From Plantago major (taxonomy: Eukaryota; Streptophyta; Magnoliopsida; Lamiales; Plantaginaceae), in the NCBI GenBank assembly GCA_026545765.1, contig CM048840.1:50282580-50346579 (forward strand): a stretch of 64,000 nt of DNA, read 5' to 3'. The notes under the pieces are model-generated. The model worked only from the letters and a program-made list of their open reading frames with translations. It had not been told where the DNA came from and searched no databases. Positions 22,981 to 33,416 of this stretch are shown here, piece after piece. Position 1 is the first letter of the stretch. Each line of letters starts with the position of its first letter. Both the position numbers and the translations under genes were made by a program.

Positions 22981-24505
22981 AAAAGGCCATGGAGCAATGG
23001 ATGGGTGCAGCCTCTCTGGTGGGAGAGTTTCTTTGGCATGAGTCGCATCTTCTCACAAAGTCGAGAGCATCAGCCCTCATGGTTGGCCAATAGTACCCGG
23101 TTGTTAGTGCTCGGTGGGCAAGACTTCTGGCTCCAGAGTGATTGCCACATTCTCCTGCATGCAACTCAGTCAGAACATGTCTGGCTTCATTATTAGTTAC
23201 GCACCTGAGTAGGGGTCCTGAATAGGATCTCCTATAAAGTTGTCCGTCGAGGAGTGTGAAGCGGGCTACCTTTGCCTTTACCCTCCTTGCCTCGTTTTTG
23301 TCTGCTGGAAGTTCTCCATTGGACAAGTACAATGCTACTGGAGTCATCCAATTTGACTCAGTTGTTATATCAGCCACTGTCTGGTTGGCGGGCTCACCCT
23401 TCCATGTTGCAGGCCATTGTACGTACACTACATGAATAGTCATTGGCACTGTGGTTTGGATGGCTGCTCCCAGGTTGGCAAGGGCATCTGCGTGGTTGTT
23501 GTCCATCCTTGGTACCTGCGAAATAGAGAACTCCTCGAAGGAGGACTGCAACTCCTTGACTAGCTGAAGATAGGCAGCCATCTTGGTGTCCCTAGTTTGG
23601 TAAGAGCCCTGCAATTGGTTAACTACTAACTGTGAGTCTGATTGTACCTTAATGCTTTTTATGCCCATGTCCCGAGCTAAGTTGAGGCCAGCTATAAGTG
23701 CCTCATATTCGGACTCGTTGTTGGTTGATTTGAATCCACATCGGATGGCTCTTTGGATTGTGTCTCCGTCTGGCGAGGTAAGGACTATGCCGAGTCCACT
23801 TCCTTTGGAATTGCTGGAGCCATCGACTGAGAGCTTCCAGTGCAAGTTGTTCTTCTCCTGCAAACAAAATAACTCCTTTTCCGCTTGACCTAATTCGGTT
23901 GGAGTGAAATCCGCTATGAAGTCCGCAAGCGCTTGTGACTTGATGGTCGTGCGGGGCTGGAAGGAGACGTCGTACTCACTGAGTTCAACTGCCCATTTTG
24001 AAAGTCTACCGGAAACCTCTGGCTTGTGCAAGATAATGCGAAGTGGAAAGCTAGTGAGGACTACGACTGGATGGCATTGGAAGTAAGGGCGTAGCTTCCT
24101 TACTGAGGTGACTAGTGCATGGGCTAGCTTCTCCAGTTGGCTGTAACGAGTCTCTGCGTCTAGTAAGGACTTGCTCACGTAGTAGACTGGAAGTTGGTTT
24201 CCATCTTCTTCTCTGACTAGGACGCCGCTTAGTGCTGTGTCGGAGGCTGTAAGGTAAATGAACAGAGTCTCTCCAACCTTGGGCTTCGATAGTACTGGAG
24301 ATGTGGTAAGGTAACGCTTGATTTGTTGCAAGGCATCCTCACACTCGTCTGTCCACTGAAAATCTTTTCTCTTCCGTAGAGTGTCAAAGAATGGGCGACA
24401 CTTCTCGGATGATTTGGGTATGAATCTACTGAGGGCTGCCAGCCTCCCAGTCAATTTCTGCACATCTTTAACACACTTGGGGGAAGGAATGTTACAATAG
24501 AACAA
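22981..24505 (-). pseudogene. Gypsy RNase H, archaeal-type RNase H and H2C2 integrase finger
   Basis: Continuing from RT, the open frame has the RT-connected RNase H (TLRKRKDFQWTDECEDALQQ, TASDTALSGVLVREEDG, ELSEYDVSFQPR). A second RNase H of archaeal type follows (LSVDGSSNSKGSGLGIVL, NNESEYEALIAGL, VQSDSQLVVNQL, NNHADALANLG), with Asp-Glu-Asp-Asp catalytic positions present. Last is the zinc-binding H2C2 of integrase (HAGECGNHSGARSLAHRAL then RRCDSCQRN). The dual RNase H is the main reason for placing the element in the Tat lineage. A frameshift near 23020 separates it from the integrase core. Confidence 0.88.
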
Positions 24506-24870
24506 ATTTGATCAGGGTTAGCCTCAATACCTCTTTGTGTGACTAAGTATCCAAGGAATTTGCCAGAGGAAACTCCAAAGGAGCACTTGGCTGGATTCAA
24601 CTTCATGTTGTATCTGTGGAGAACTAAGAAGGCTTGGCGGAGATGGTCTAGGTGTTGGTCAGCGACCAGTGACTTGACTAGCATGTCGTCAATGTACACC
24701 TCCATGGTGTCCCCCAGCATGCTAGCGAACATGCGGTTGACTAGGCGCTGGTAAGTGGCTCCCGCATTCTTGAGTCCAAAGGGCATGACCTTGTAACAGA
24801 AGGTTCCCCTCTCTGTGACGAAGGCTGTCTTCTCTTGATCTTAATGGTGCATCAATATTTGGTTGTAACC
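24451..24870 (-). pseudogene. Gypsy reverse transcriptase, C-terminal half
   Basis: The frame has GYNQILMHH, a TAA stop, then DQEKTAFVTERGTFCYKVMP, FGLKNAGATYQRLVN, the catalytic YIDD box in VYIDDMLVKS, and FLGYLVTQRGIEANPDQI. It is the direct continuation of the RT half at 29592-30011; between the halves lies only the CACTA element with its TGA duplication. The TAA replaces a sense codon between HH and DQEK. Confidence 0.9.
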
Positions 24871-24873
24871 TGA

Positions 24874-25200
24874 CACTACAAAAAATCTGGCCTGTAGCGA
24901 CGGATAGATCCGTCGCTACAGGCCAGCTATCCGTCGCCCCAGCTCTGGCGACGGATCGGGCGACGGATAGAAAATCCGTCGCCCCCTACTGGCGACGGAT
25001 AACAATCCGTCGTCCAATTCATGACAGTTGACGACGGATTGGCCCAATTATTTTTTTAATTCGAAATTTAGCGGATAGATTCTATCCGCTAAATATTTTA
25101 TTGGACTAGTGACGAATTTGAAATTCGTCACTAATTAAATCCTTGTGAATTCCGTCACTAATTCCGTCACTATTTATTTCATATTAATCCCTATTTTTCG
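24874..25200. repeat. CACTA-1 left subterminal motif cluster
   Basis: Many copies of GCGACGGAT and its complement occur, often as facing pairs separated by a few bases. They are followed by a second motif set built on GACGGAATT/AATTCCGTC near 25110-25180. Such clusters are where CACTA DNA-binding proteins assemble. Confidence 0.85.
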
Positions 25201-25352
25201 TAGTTCACCTATTTAATCAATATAATGTTCGATAATAAATCAATAATACGAAAAATGTTTCAATGAATAAAAAAGTAATATTCGGAGCTGGAGAAATTAT
25301 CCAAACAAGTGTAAATATGAAAAAAAAAACGAACATAAAGATACATAAATAG

Positions 25353-25812
25353 CTATCGACGGGGTGGGGTGGGTGATGGCGGGCGGGACATGAATCGCTC
25401 CATCATGGAATCAAGGCGCTCGTTCTCCTCCCTTCGTTCTCTGTCGCGGCGCTCCATCTCGTCCTTTGTTGCTCCATCTCTTGAGTTAGCCGAGCAACAT
25501 GTTCCGGACTTCGATCGCACCATTTCAGACCTGGTCCTGTGTGTAAACCGGACGTCTGGACTGCTGGGACGATGATGAGGAGCACGCCGGACTAGCCAGT
25601 TGCAAACCGAGGCTCCCGAGTCCATATATTCGTCCTTTCTTGTCCGGTTTGTTGACCTCTAGGAAGATGTTGTCAACTTGTTCAGTTGACAACACATCAC
25701 CCGTCTCGTCCTCCTGCCTCGCCACCTGAGCATCAACCTCAGCCTGAAATCGTAAATAGCAGATATAATGATCAGTTACTGTTTTAAAAAAGTAACTTGT
25801 AATAGTGTACAA
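25353..25812 (-). pseudogene. CACTA TNPA-like / plant transposase (PF03004-type) C-terminal fragment
   Basis: On the minus strand, VDNIFLEVNKPDKKGRIYGLGSLGL is the conserved end of the plant transposase family carried by CACTA elements. It is followed by a Ser/Gln-rich stretch and an Arg/Glu-rich coiled coil (ERRDRERREENERLD). Upstream exons up to about 26215 are partly readable (EWALWDAYWRR). The frame shifts between the two halves near 25540. The related region in CACTA-2 is 41050-41560. Confidence 0.65.
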
Positions 25813-26344
25813 ATATGAACTTTAAGCAACATAAACATACCATGATAGGCGATGCCCAATTCGGTCCATACCCATTCTTGGCCTTCTTGAAGATGGCATA
25901 CTTGGATGTCACCTCCCCGTGCCACTGAATCAAACCGATCTAGTCAACAATTTATCATCTACAAGTAATAGAGCATACGTAATGCTAGATTGCAAAACAC
26001 ATATATACGCACCGATTGATAATAATCGATAACATGATCGCCTCCCACGGTGGTGAACGGCCCTTCCTGCCGTATCAGACTGGGATGCCCGGTTCTGCCT
26101 GTTGGTCCAAGCAACGTACTGGACATCAGTTCGGCGCCAGTAGGCATCCCAAAGGGCCCACTCCGTTGCATCAACTGTGGAGGATTGGGCCACCCGATCC
26201 CGAATGGCCTTCACGTCATGACCATATCCTCAGTTTGGATCCCACAGTCTAAATAAACACGCCAGATCTGGGATCAACTCTTGGGAATGAAGTACTCCTT
26301 CTACATTCCCAATTTCATACAACATCCAAAGTCAATACATGTCC

Positions 26345-26720
26345 TAACAACATAACAGATATGGTGACTAACATATCAACCAAATAAAGTGGCTAACATA
26401 CCACTCACATATAGTGGCTAACATACCACTCACATATAGTGGCTAACATACCACTCACATTGTCCTAAAATTTACTAACACAATGAAGCATAACATATCA
26501 CCCAAATAAAGTGGCTAACATACCACTCACATTGTCCTAAAATTTACTAACACAATGGTGACTAACATATCACCCAAATAAAGTGGCTAACATACCACTC
26601 ACATACAGTGGCTAACATACCACTCACATTGTCCTAAAATTTACTAACACAATGGTGACTAACATATCACCCAAATAAAGTGGCTAACATACCACTCACA
26701 TACAGTGGCTAACATACCAA
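26345..26720. repeat. Tandem repeats in CACTA-1 (about 99-bp higher-order unit)
   Basis: ATGGTGACTAACATATCACC followed by CAAATAAAGTGGCTAACATACC recurs near 26553 and 26652, and partially earlier. Smaller CACTCACATA(T/C)AGTGGCTAACATAC units are nested in it. The same array occurs in CACTA-2 at about 42050-42345. The right edge of the array is the junction of the internal deletion. Confidence 0.88.
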
Positions 26721-27811
26721 ACGTACATTTCTAGATTCGGCTGCAAACTCTGGATATGTCCTGTCAAACGATTTCCATGCGGGTGAGTCTGCTGGATGGT
26801 CCATTCTACCACCTTCAGCATTATCCGAGATTACTCGCTCCTTGTGCCACCGTATTTTATCCGCAGAAGCACTTGAAGCATACAATCTTTTCAAACGAGG
26901 TGCTAGAGGGAAGTACCACATTTTCTTATGTGAGAGATTTTTCTTTTGTCGTTTCTTTGCAGCCCCCTCCTTGTAACGCTTGTACCGTTCCTTACCACAG
27001 AACTTGCATTCTATTAGATCTGCATCCTCCTCCCAATATATCATGCACATTTTCGGACAACAGTCTATGGTTACCACAGGCAGCCCTAATCCCCGCATCT
27101 TTTTCTTCGCTTGGTAAAAGTTGGTGGGAACTAGGTTTTCTTCAGGACAAAGGTCCGACATTACGTCAACCCATTCATTGAAGCTCATTTTAGATTCGGC
27201 CATTAGCCTTACAACTCATTAGCCGAGATAACAAAGACAACTCAGTGAGCTTACACCCCGGGTAAACCGGCTTCCTTGATGATTCTAACAAGTCAAAGAA
27301 CAACTGATCCTCGGGATTCGGTGGTTCCTCCACCTCCACCTCGGTTTCAGTGTTGGTTGTGTCCCTGAACTCCGCCCCTACAGCATCGTACACCATTTGT
27401 TCGACTCGAGCTCGAATAGCATCACCTTCAGATTGGGATTGTTCCCCGACTTGTTCATTTTTTCTCTTCCTTCCACGTTGTCTGTATTGGTCATATGTAT
27501 TGGACGGTGCTTCCTCACCATGATGATTCCATACGTCGAGACGCAGCAGAATCCATTTTCCTCAAGTCTTTGGACTACCACTTTAGGAGTCACGTATTGC
27601 TTGTTTACGCCGTTTCATTGCAAGGACACTTTATCAACCCATCCTTTACACAAGCGGTTGACATTGCAAATTCAATGAAACCTTCAACCCCTTTCAAAAA
27701 CTCCATTGAACTCGCCATTGAGAGTATGCAATACATCCATCCACGATCGGTATTCATTGAATAATTAGATAATAACGACACGTTTGAATTCATTAGATCG
27801 AGTTCTTTCAT
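26709..27811 (-). pseudogene. CACTA transposase (TNP2-type), N-terminal fragment
   Basis: Minus-strand pieces, from the N terminus: 27605-27811 carries the transposase-associated domain (DRGWMYCILS, VEGFIEFAMSTACV, GLIKCPCN). At 27190-27593 come a linker (LEENGFCCVSTYGIIMVRKH) and an acidic part. At 26709-27203 is the start of the TNP2 domain (LCPEENLVPTNFYQAKKKMR, LPVVTIDCCPKMCMIYWEED, CKFCGKERYK, FPLAPRLKRLYAS, PADSPAWKSFDRTYPEFA). The frame then runs straight into the tandem repeats, so the catalytic remainder is missing. It cannot transpose itself. Confidence 0.85.
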
Positions 27812-27999
27812 TTACGATAATAAATCAATTTCACAATAATTCAATCAATTGCTACGTAATATAAGTTATATTAGCTCCAATCAATTGTTACGGCATTACA
27901 TAATATAAGTTACATCACTTCAATTTTACCATAATGTTTGGTTTCATATATATATAAACTAATGATTACTAGTTATACAAGCTTTAGAGACAAACGGAT

Positions 28000-28460
28000 C
28001 AAACTCCTCATTCTCATGCCCCCTCCTCATCACTTGTGGCGCTCCCTACCACAGAACTTGCATTCCAATGATCTACATCCTCCTCCCAATACACCATGCA
28101 CATGTTCCGACAAGCGAAAGGCACTCGATAGCGGCCCCAAACCCGCCTCTCCCTCCATTGGAGGTATGACATGGACGGTGCTTCCTCACCGTGATGAATC
28201 CATACATGATACTCGGGCATGAATCCATAACGTCGCAGTGCTCGAATCTTTCAGAGGCGTCATAAATTGCTTGTTTCGCAGTTTCCAATGTGCAAGGACA
28301 CTTTATCAACCCCCAATTGTACAAACCGGACGTCCCATGGCAAACGAGATGAAACCTTTAACCCTTCTACAAAACTCCTACAAACTCGCCATTTACCAGA
28401 TGCGATCGTACATCCATGAGCAATCGGAATTCATTGTATATATACTTTATTTTTAACTGA
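28000..28460 (-). pseudogene. Second, duplicated copy of the CACTA transposase N-terminal region
   Basis: Minus-strand reading gives LIKCPCTLETAKQAIYDASE, then SIMYGFITVRKHRPCH, and a cysteine-bearing part resembling the region before the TNP2 start (MCMVYWEEDVDH near 28090). The order mirrors 26990-27811 but with an internal loss. It is therefore a degenerate duplicate of the gene's 5' part placed upstream of it. The same duplicate is present in CACTA-2 at about 46620-47060, so it predates their separation. Confidence 0.65.
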
Positions 28461-28559
28461 GACGCTTCAATTGATTAGATCGTATTTAATTTATTAGATC
28501 GATTCCAATTCGGATAAGAAGATTGTAGAGGTTAATTGTTAATTATTATATGTTGCTTA

Positions 28560-29200
28560 TAAATTAATTATTAATTAAGTGTTCGATATTTACAAAATTG
28601 GGAATATAATTTAACCATTTCAACCTCTTAGTACATATATTATATACTTAACATACATATCAAATTAACTAATTACTCTATACATATCGAATTACTACAT
28701 ATATTCATATCAAATTACATACTTAACATACAAATTTATCAAATCAAAACTACATACTTCTATACTTAACAAACATATCAAATTAACTAAACTAACTATA
28801 TATACTTAACACACAAATCAAACTAACTACATACATTCATACATACCAAACTTAATTAACATACTACATACATTCATATCATTAATTAAACTAACTATCA
28901 AATTGAACAAATTACATATAATTAATCAAATTAACTAAACTAACTACTACATACTTATCATATATACATATAATTGCTCAAATTAATCAAAATAAACAAA
29001 ATCCCCAAATTTTAAAAAACTAGGGTTTTAGCCAAAATACCTTGATTAATCGGTAGAAATCTGAAATTGATCGAAGAAACAAACTCCTTGTCCCACTAGC
29101 TTCGATTAGGCACCAAGATTGCCGGAATAACGAAGAATTCACCGGAACCAAGAGAGGAGAAGAAGAGAATGAGGAAGAAGAAGGAGAAGAGGAAGAAAGT
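28560..29200. repeat. AT-rich degenerate repeat and leader of CACTA-1
   Basis: Irregular repeats of ACATACTTAACATACATATC and CAAATTAACTAA fill 28620-28960, followed by a purine-rich stretch (GAGAAGAAGAGAATGAGG near 29155). No coding capacity is seen. The same sequence occurs in CACTA-2 at about 47270-47830. It is likely the 5' leader and promoter side of the transposase gene, which is inference from position. Confidence 0.55.
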
Positions 29201-29214
29201 GAGGCATTACGCCT

Positions 29215-29588
29215 CTGTCCGTTATGAAACTACGGGCCGACACGCGATCCGTCGGCCCAGAGTCGATCCGTCGCCACATGTGGCGACGGATAGGTATCCG
29301 TCGCTATAAAGCGACGGATAATCTATCCGTCGCCCCGTTTTTTAAAAAAAAAAAAATTTCCTTTTTTTTTTTATCAAAGTCAAACTTGGGCGACGGATAA
29401 TAATTATCCGTCGCCCAATTTAGCGACGGATACGTTATCCGTCGCCAATAAGCGACGGATAACAATTATCCATCGCCAATTGGGGCGACGGATAGATTCC
29501 GTCGCCCCAATAAGCGATCCGTCGTTATGGGGCGACGGATTTCATCCGTCGCCCCATAACGTCGTTTTTTCCAGCTTTTCTTGTAGTG
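29215..29588. repeat. CACTA-1 right subterminal motif cluster and terminal repeat
   Basis: More than a dozen GCGACGGAT/ATCCGTCGC motifs in about 370 bp, many as inverted pairs around short spacers (for example GCGACGGATAGGTATCCGTC). It ends with TTTTCTTGTAGTG, complementary to the CACTACAAAAA start. Confidence 0.88.
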
Positions 29589-30011
29589 TGAGAAGGCGTC
29601 CATGAAGCTTAGAAGTTCATGTCGTGCTGTAGCATCCACTAGCATGTCTATGTGCGAAAGTGGGAAAGAATCCTTCGGGCATGCTTTGTTGAGGTCAGTG
29701 AAGTCTATGCACACTCGCCACTTGCCATTTTTCTTCTTTACTACCACAACGTTGGCTAACCAGTCTGGGTAATGTACTTCGCGGACTGATCCGATATCAA
29801 GCAACTTTTGGACTTCTTCATTGGTGACCTTGTTCCGCTCTGGAGCGAACTTCCTCCGTTTCTGTCTGACTGGTGGGTAATCTGGATCAACCTCAAGTCT
29901 GTGGGTGATAACCTCTGGGTCGACTCCTGTCATGTCCGCATGTGACCAAGCAAAGCAGTCATGGTGAACTTTGAGAAATGTGACTAACTGCTCTCTTAGC
30001 TCTAGCCTCAA
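29589..30011 (-). pseudogene. Gypsy reverse transcriptase, N-terminal half
   Basis: The frame reads FLKVHHDCFAWSHADMTGVD (protease-RT spacer), RRKFAPERNKVTNEEVQKLL, YPDWLANVVVVKKKNGKWRV, CIDFTDLNKACPKDSFPLSH, and stops at FMDAFS where CACTA-1 is inserted. The downstream half resumes at 24870. Stops at about 30025-30205 separate it from the gag-protease frame, so the original gag-pol continuity is lost. Confidence 0.9.
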
Positions 30012-30209
30012 CCTTGCCCCAATCTAAACTTTGTGATCTGGATAGTCTGGGTGAATCTGAACTTCATCGAGCTCTTCCATCCCAGGCTGGTCTGGGTCGA
30101 TTGGGGGGTTGAGTTGCTGTAATTGCTATAACTCGGCTGCCTTCGGCTTTAAGGCTTCCATGTAACATGTCCTCGCATCACGATGCTGGCCAAAAATCTC
30201 CTTCACCCC

Positions 30210-32399
30210 TCACTTGGTTGGGAAGCGAATCACCTGATGGTAGGTTGATGGCACTGCTTTCATCTCATGAATCCATGGCCTACCAAGGATGGCATTGTAG
30301 CTTGATGGGCTGTCCACAATCAGGAACTTCGTTGTTAGGTTGACGCCTTCTGCATAGACAGGAAGGGTAACACTCCCAACCGTGTACTTCCTTTCTCCAC
30401 TGAAGCCATATAGAGTTATCGGCTGGCGAAGAATGGCAATCTCATCTATGCCCATTTCTGTCAGAGCATCTAGAAAAATGATGTTAGCAGAGCTCCCATT
30501 GTCAATGAGAACTCTCTTCGTAAGACAGTTTGCAATAAGAATTGAAATAACTAAAGCATCGTCATGATGACTGATTAGTTGCTTAGACTCTTGGTCTGAG
30601 AAGCTAATAGTCAAGTCAGACGAAGAGGTGTCTGATGCTTTGCGAGCATTGAGCTCAGGCCTTACCATCTGCCTACTATGGCGCTTTGCCGCAGAGTATG
30701 AGACACCACTGATCTCTGACCCCCCAGAGATTACGTTGATTAACTTGTTGGTCTGAGGGGGCTCAGGCAGATCAGTGCCCTGCCGACTGGCGAGGGTCTT
30801 TTTACCTTTGTCAGAGAGGTACTCTGTCAAGTGCCCTCTCTTCAAGAGCTCGGCTACCTCCAATCGCAGGGAGATGCACTCTGCAGTTGTATGGCCATGG
30901 TCTCCATGAAACTCACACCACTTGTTGGAGTTTCTTTGATCTGGAGGTGTCCTGAGTTTTCCTGACCATCTAACTCTGTCACCCATGCTTTTCATGACTG
31001 CTACACACTCCTCTGGTTCAATGTTGAGGGAATAGCTCGGAGGTGGTGCTCGAGTTTCTGTCCTCCTTTGTTGGATTGGAGGGCGAGGTGGATTCACAAC
31101 AGGTCCATGTCTTCTCTCAGTTGGGTATAGCCTAGCACGATAGTCTGGAACCCTTCGTTCAACTCGTCTGTCAGGCTTGGGCTCCTTGCGAACACTTTGG
31201 CTTGATATGTAAGGTCTGTTGGCATCATCCTCCTCCCATTTGATCTGATCCCATGCTTTGGCGAGCACGTCTTCCATTGTTCGGCAGGGGTACATGGTCA
31301 GCTCCTTGTACAACCCCGAGTTGGGTGGCAACCCTTTGCGGAAGGTGTTGACAGCAGTGTCCTTGTTGCAATTGGGAATTGACACCTTCTCCTTGTTGAA
31401 TCTTGCGACGTACTCCCTGAGAGATTCGTTAGGTCTTTGCCGGACGCTATACAAGTCGTCTGAAAATTTCAAAAGCTTGCGACTGCTTGCGAGTTGTTCC
31501 ACAAAGCAGTCGACTAATTGGGCTAAAGAAGAAATGAAATTATTGGGTAAGTTGGTATACCATTGTAGGTCTGGTCCGATCAGACTGGAACAAAACCCTT
31601 TGCACATGCATGCCTCACGGAGATCCCTGGGGATGGCTATGGTGAACATCCTCTGCTTGTACTGTGAGACATGGTCGTCCGGGTCTGTCGTTCCATCATA
31701 GAGCTTCATGATTGGGAAGGTGAACTTGGTTAGCATCTCCACCAAGGCTATAGCGTCGGCGAAGGGAGAGTCAGCAATGCTGTTGGGTAAGCTCTTCTTG
31801 ATCGGTGCTGGCACTCCAGGGATCCTTTGGATCATCTCTTCTAAGCTCACCAGTTTGGAGGCTAGCTCCTCGTTGCTACTTCTGTGACCTGCAAAGAGGG
31901 TTAGCAAGTGATCTACCTGACTTGCGCTTTGGTTGCGTTGTTGTGGTGATTCGTCGTTCATCCTTGGGTTAGCACCCTCGAACGAAACCCTCCTGCTGGT
32001 GGTACCATGAGTGATCTCAAGGGTTGGCTTTGGCGGAGCGCTCACCACTTGAGTGACTGGAGTTATGAGAATCACCCCTTCCATCTCCTTAAAGGTTAGC
32101 TGACGAGCCTCAATGGCGTTGCGTGGTGGGTTCTCCACTCCAGTGACATGAGTCAGTCGGCGAGATGAAGCCGCATCCGGTGCTGGAGTTTCCTGGTGGA
32201 CAAAGGATTCCACCTTCTCCTTCAAAGCAAAGTTCTCCTGACGGATGGCACGGTTCTCATCCTCAAGGAGCTTGATCTTCTGGGCGTTCTCTTGCATCTG
32301 GGCCGCCAAAGCTTTGATCTGAGTGACGACGTCCACCTCCTCTACCTCTTCCAGAACGTATTCGTTTGAGTGCGTCATGATGACTGCTAAGCGTATCAC
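30210..32399 (-). CDS. Gypsy gag with retropepsin-like protease domain (729 aa, uninterrupted)
   Basis: Long open frame starting just after the PBS; the start may be M1 or M9 (MTHSNEYV). An N-terminal coiled coil (IKALAAQMQENAQKIKLLED) precedes the retrotransposon gag core (FPIMKLYDGTTDPDDHVSQY, RDLREACMCKGFCSSL, LQWYTNLP, ESLREYVARFNKEKV). A zinc-knuckle-like segment follows (WCEFHGDHGHTTAECISL). Around residues 620-650 is the aspartic protease site LIDNGSSANIIF, then VTLPVYAEG and YNAILGRPWIH. Gag forms virus-like particles; the protease would process the polyprotein. This is the only large intact gypsy frame and ends at TK-stop. Confidence 0.9.
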   Translation of the reverse strand: MIRLAVIMTHSNEYVLEEVEEVDVVTQIKALAAQMQENAQKIKLLEDENRAIRQENFALKEKVESFVHQETPAPDAASSRRLTHVTGVENPPRNAIEARQLTFKEMEGVILITPVTQVVSAPPKPTLEITHGTTSRRVSFEGANPRMNDESPQQRNQSASQVDHLLTLFAGHRSSNEELASKLVSLEEMIQRIPGVPAPIKKSLPNSIADSPFADAIALVEMLTKFTFPIMKLYDGTTDPDDHVSQYKQRMFTIAIPRDLREACMCKGFCSSLIGPDLQWYTNLPNNFISSLAQLVDCFVEQLASSRKLLKFSDDLYSVRQRPNESLREYVARFNKEKVSIPNCNKDTAVNTFRKGLPPNSGLYKELTMYPCRTMEDVLAKAWDQIKWEEDDANRPYISSQSVRKEPKPDRRVERRVPDYRARLYPTERRHGPVVNPPRPPIQQRRTETRAPPPSYSLNIEPEECVAVMKSMGDRVRWSGKLRTPPDQRNSNKWCEFHGDHGHTTAECISLRLEVAELLKRGHLTEYLSDKGKKTLASRQGTDLPEPPQTNKLINVISGGSEISGVSYSAAKRHSRQMVRPELNARKASDTSSSDLTISFSDQESKQLISHHDDALVISILIANCLTKRVLIDNGSSANIIFLDALTEMGIDEIAILRQPITLYGFSGERKYTVGSVTLPVYAEGVNLTTKFLIVDSPSSYNAILGRPWIHEMKAVPSTYHQVIRFPTK

Positions 32400-32433
32400 A
32401 ATTGTTGCTACTGGATTACCTTTCTTGATAGCC

Positions 32434-32453
32434 GAGCCCCACGGTGGGCGCCA
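32434..32453 (-). other. Gypsy primer-binding site
   Basis: On the minus strand TGGCGCCCACCGTGGGGCTC begins three bases inside the 5' LTR. It resembles the complement of a plant tRNA-Lys 3' end with one mismatch (from memory). The TGGCGCC start and its position make the PBS call safe; the tRNA identity is less so. Confidence 0.8.
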
Positions 32454-32456
32454 AAT

Positions 32457-33411
32457 TGTATACGCTCAGAAATCTACAATCAAATTAGGGTTAGGAATTG
32501 GGGGGCACCAGCAACCTGCAAGGCAACAGTAGCAAACAGAGACGTGAGGTTCCAAGGTGACACCGGTGTGGTGCCGACCGTATGGACTTCGACGCTCAAG
32601 TTAGATGACTGGCAGACAATGTAATCGAATGAAAGAGGTAGGAGAGAGATGACGGCAAGCGTCGACTTATCCTGTTGGTTGAGTCGGTTCGGCAAAGTGG
32701 CGGACGAACACCGGCAGTGGGCTAGCTGGCCTTACAGGAAGGAGCTAGCTGGTAGTTGTCTGATAGAGATGGATGACGATAGACGATGGCGGATGGTTGA
32801 AGGTTGATGATGGATGGTGATGAGCGATGGTGGATGATGGTAGGTGACGGTCGATGTTGATCAGAGAGCTTGAGAGAGTTGGAGGCGTGAGGGATTGATT
32901 GCTAGGGTTTGTTGCAGTCTAAATGCGATGCCCTTTAACACTTCCCCACTCTTCCCTATATAGTTCAACCACCGTTGGAGTCTGTCCGCGAATCTCGGGG
33001 AAACCGTTGGAACTCCCTAAGTGGGTTGGACCATGTACCAAGTAGTTGGATGGGAGGTTTCGAGTTTGTTCCTTCCCGATTGACTAAGTCAGTCAAGCAA
33101 GTTGAGCTCGTTAGTCTGTCAACCAAAAGCTGGCTACCATGGTCTGTCAGCTAAATGCTGGGGTCAGACTTGCGAGGTGAGTTGGCTAGCTTGTCAACCA
33201 GCTGGGAGGTTGGAGAGTTCAAGTGAGTCAGGTAGCATGTAGACTACTTGGTTGGATGACGACTCAACTTGGTGGCTTCGCCCGGTGACCTCTTGGAACC
33301 CAACTCGCTTATGAAGCCAAGATGGACTCGTTAATGGACTATGGATTTGGCCGTAGCCTTGATGGACCAAATTGTCAGTCTTGTTGACAAGATCGAATTT
33401 TGACCAATACA
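32457..33411 (-). repeat. Gypsy 5' LTR (right)
   Basis: 955 bp; on the minus strand it begins TGTATTGGTCAAAATTC (33411) and ends GTATACA. It matches 14735-15717 with scattered substitutions and lacks the extra 27-bp unit of the left LTR. Several differences between the two LTRs indicate that the insertion is not very recent. Confidence 0.93.
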
Positions 33412-33416
33412 ACTAT
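33412..33416. repeat. Target-site duplication ACTAT, right copy
   Basis: Exact repeat of 14730-14734, directly after the right LTR. Confidence 0.88.

Larger units (their letters stand above)
24874..29588 (-). mobile_element. CACTA (En/Spm-type) transposon, internal-deletion copy inside gypsy RT
   Basis: 4715 bp, starting CACTACAAAAAATC and ending TTTTCTTGTAGTG, with the 3-bp duplication TGA on both sides (24871-24873 and 29589-29591). Subterminal regions are crowded with GCGACGGAT/ATCCGTCGC motifs in both orientations, the expected transposase-binding sites of the family. It shares ends and interior with the larger copy at 40522-48154 but lacks about 3 kb holding most of the transposase catalytic region. 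Coding remnants are on the minus strand. Removing it restores the RT reading ...DAFSGYNQ. Confidence 0.95.
14735..33411 (-). mobile_element. Ty3/gypsy LTR retrotransposon, Tat lineage, with a nested CACTA element
   Basis: The element is 18.7 kb, or about 14 kb without the nested CACTA element (24874-29588). It lies on the minus strand with the 5' LTR at the right. Order on the minus strand: 5' LTR, PBS, gag-protease, RT, RNase H, an additional archaeal-type RNase H, integrase, a long non-coding region with tandem arrays and an antisense ORF, PPT, 3' LTR. A second RNase H domain, large size, long 3' region and extra ORF are characters of the Tat (Retand/Ogre-like) lineage. The flanking duplication is ACTAT. 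The coding region carries several stops and frameshifts and an integrase active-site change, so it is not autonomous. Confidence 0.92.
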
